Positions 6,278 through 6,846 of a DNA stretch of 6,846 nucleotides are shown in pieces (position 1 is the first letter of the stretch; every line of letters begins with the position of its first letter). The position numbers were made by a program, and so were the translations under genes. Source of the stretch: Sutterella sp. (GTDB lineage Bacteria > Pseudomonadota > Gammaproteobacteria > Burkholderiales > Burkholderiaceae_F); assembly GCA_020025915.1 (NCBI GenBank), contig JAHHRH010000069.1, positions 1-6,846 of the forward strand. Direction: 5' to 3'. Below the pieces are notes generated by a model. It did not search any database and had not been told where the DNA came from. It was given only the letters and a program-made list of their open reading frames with translations.

Positions 6278-6353
6278 ACAAGTTCCTCAATTGGATGTGG
6301 TTTCGAGTTTCTGTGGAAGGTTTCTCGAACTGTGTTTAATTGTAGGAACTTGT
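6278..6353 (-). promoter_or_regulatory. assT leader inverted repeat covering the ribosome-binding site
   Basis: The minus strand reads ACAAGTTCCTACAATT (6353-6338) and AATTGAGGAACTTGT (6292-6278), which pair over 15 bp with one bulged base. The second arm ends one base before the assT ATG and contains the entire Shine-Dalgarno (6288-6283). Inside lies a second dyad, TTCGAG (6329-6324) with CTCGAA (6307-6302). If the transcript starts upstream of 6353, the arms can fold and hide the ribosome-binding site. If it starts near 6332, the repeat can only act as DNA, overlapping the candidate -10 box. Confidence 0.65.
6283..6288 (-). promoter_or_regulatory. Ribosome-binding site of assT
   Basis: GAGGAA lies six bases before the ATG at 6276, the best Shine-Dalgarno in the window. 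It fixes the assT start and lies wholly within one arm of the leader inverted repeat. Confidence 0.75.
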
Positions 6354-6366
6354 TTCATTTTGTCCT
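6339..6366 (-). promoter_or_regulatory. Candidate sigma-70 promoter for assT
   Basis: On the minus strand AGGACA (6366-6361, 4 of 6) is followed after 16 bases by TACAAT (6344-6339, 5 of 6). A start near 6332 would leave a leader of about 55 bases containing the TTCGAG/CTCGAA dyad. The -10 box lies within the outer arm of the leader inverted repeat, so this promoter and an RNA-level role for the full repeat exclude each other. Confidence 0.4.
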
Positions 6367-6445
6367 AGAGTGACTATCCATGAGCGAAGTTTCAGAAAGA
6401 TAGAAAGCCTTTCTCGAAATCAACTATCGAGAGAAGGGTTGTTCG

Positions 6446-6766
6446 TCATTTCATGAAAATCTGTCGCGTCTTATAGCCTCGATATTCAAAAATTTGCTGT
6501 TTGAGAGGCGATTTTAAACTGTAACTCTTCGTGCTTTCCCTATGGATAAAAACCCTCGTTGAGTAAGAAAAAATTGAAATATGTCCAATAACTGGACCAT
6601 TTACTGGACGAGGATTGCAGCCAGGCTTACAAATTGAAGTCAAGCGTGCATGGACAGAATAGCGTTTGGCACCATTGCTTCCGCTATCAATTACGACTGT
6701 ATTTCTTGGTCTAGGAACTGTTCGAATACTCTCAGGTACGCTCATAATAAATTCTATTAACGACAT
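6446..6766 (-). pseudogene. Likely N-terminal relic of an IS transposase
   Basis: A 106-codon minus-strand frame. From the internal Met at 6745 it reads MSVPESIRTVPRPRNTVV, and further on CNPRPVNGPVIGHI. This pattern (V-P-R-P-x-N-T-V-V, then a tyrosine/arginine-rich stretch, then N-P-x-P-V-N-G-x-V-I-G-H-I) resembles transposase N-termini I remember from Sutterellaceae insertion sequences. That memory is imprecise and I do not assign a family. After about residue 85 the sequence turns into low-complexity Ser/Tyr/Lys-rich text with no continuation in the other frames, so the rest of the transposase is missing. No good Shine-Dalgarno precedes either Met. It could instead be a small hypothetical protein. 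The surrounding 6354-6846 holds no other gene I can support. Confidence 0.4.
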
Positions 6767-6820
6767 CCATTATTAAAGTTCTTCAAACTATAGGAAGGTC
6801 TGGATAGATCGGATTTGACG

Positions 6821-6844
6821 CGGCACCTTATCAAAAAGGTGCCG
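6821..6844 (+). terminator. Strong hairpin at the right edge, possible terminator
   Basis: CGGCACCTT (6821-6829) and AAGGTGCCG (6836-6844) form a perfect 9-bp GC-rich stem with a 6-base loop. The window ends two T after the stem, so a U-tail for the plus strand cannot be judged. The minus strand has no T-run after it. No plus-strand gene is visible upstream, so a terminator for a neighbour outside the window or an element end are both open. Confidence 0.45.
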
Positions 6845-6846
6845 TT

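Noticed and set aside
1..6846. CRISPR array, tRNA or rRNA genes
   Set aside because: No regularly spaced direct repeats, and no tRNA cloverleaf or rRNA sequence was seen on either strand.

Overview
The window most resembles an accessory segment of a gut betaproteobacterium of the Sutterellaceae type (Sutterella/Parasutterella/Turicimonas). The grounds are a Burkholderiales-style trimeric porin ending in Phe, a periplasmic aryl-sulfate sulfotransferase and a moderate GC content. The genus is an inference from remembered families, not from a search.

All four intact genes lie on the minus strand, so transcription runs right to left: assT (6276-4453), a porin (4391-3210), a LysR-type regulator (3141-2092) and an MFS transporter (1896-751). 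assT encodes a periplasmic, PAPS-independent aryl-sulfate sulfotransferase with its catalytic His and redox Cys pair intact. The porin starts 61 bases after the assT stop with no terminator between them. It is likely co-expressed and may bring aryl sulfates or phenols into the periplasm. A strong hairpin terminator separates the porin from the regulator. The regulator's effector domain resembles the NahR/DntR/NodD branch, which often senses aromatic compounds. The 195-base gap before the MFS gene carries a LysR-type dyad about 62 bases upstream of a plausible start site. A reasonable model is a small aryl-sulfate/phenol module with its own regulator and a membrane transporter.

The most unusual signals are at the two translation starts of the assT-porin unit. 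The assT leader is enclosed by a 15-bp inverted repeat (6278-6353) whose inner arm contains the whole Shine-Dalgarno sequence. The porin has no Shine-Dalgarno at normal distance. Instead, AAAGGA lies upstream of a perfect 11-bp hairpin, and folding that hairpin would bring it to 9 bases from the ATG. Both structures contain TTCGAG/CTCGAA arms.

The gene block is flanked by decayed mobile-element relics. On the left (308-590, plus strand) is the C-terminal zinc-finger end of an IS200/IS605-type TnpB, with two in-frame stops and the third RuvC Asp replaced by Val. On the right (about 6446-6766, minus strand) is a short ORF whose start looks like the N-terminus of an IS transposase. Bases 1-307 and the remainder of 6354-6846 hold no gene I can support, apart from hairpins at 122-156 and 6821-6844.
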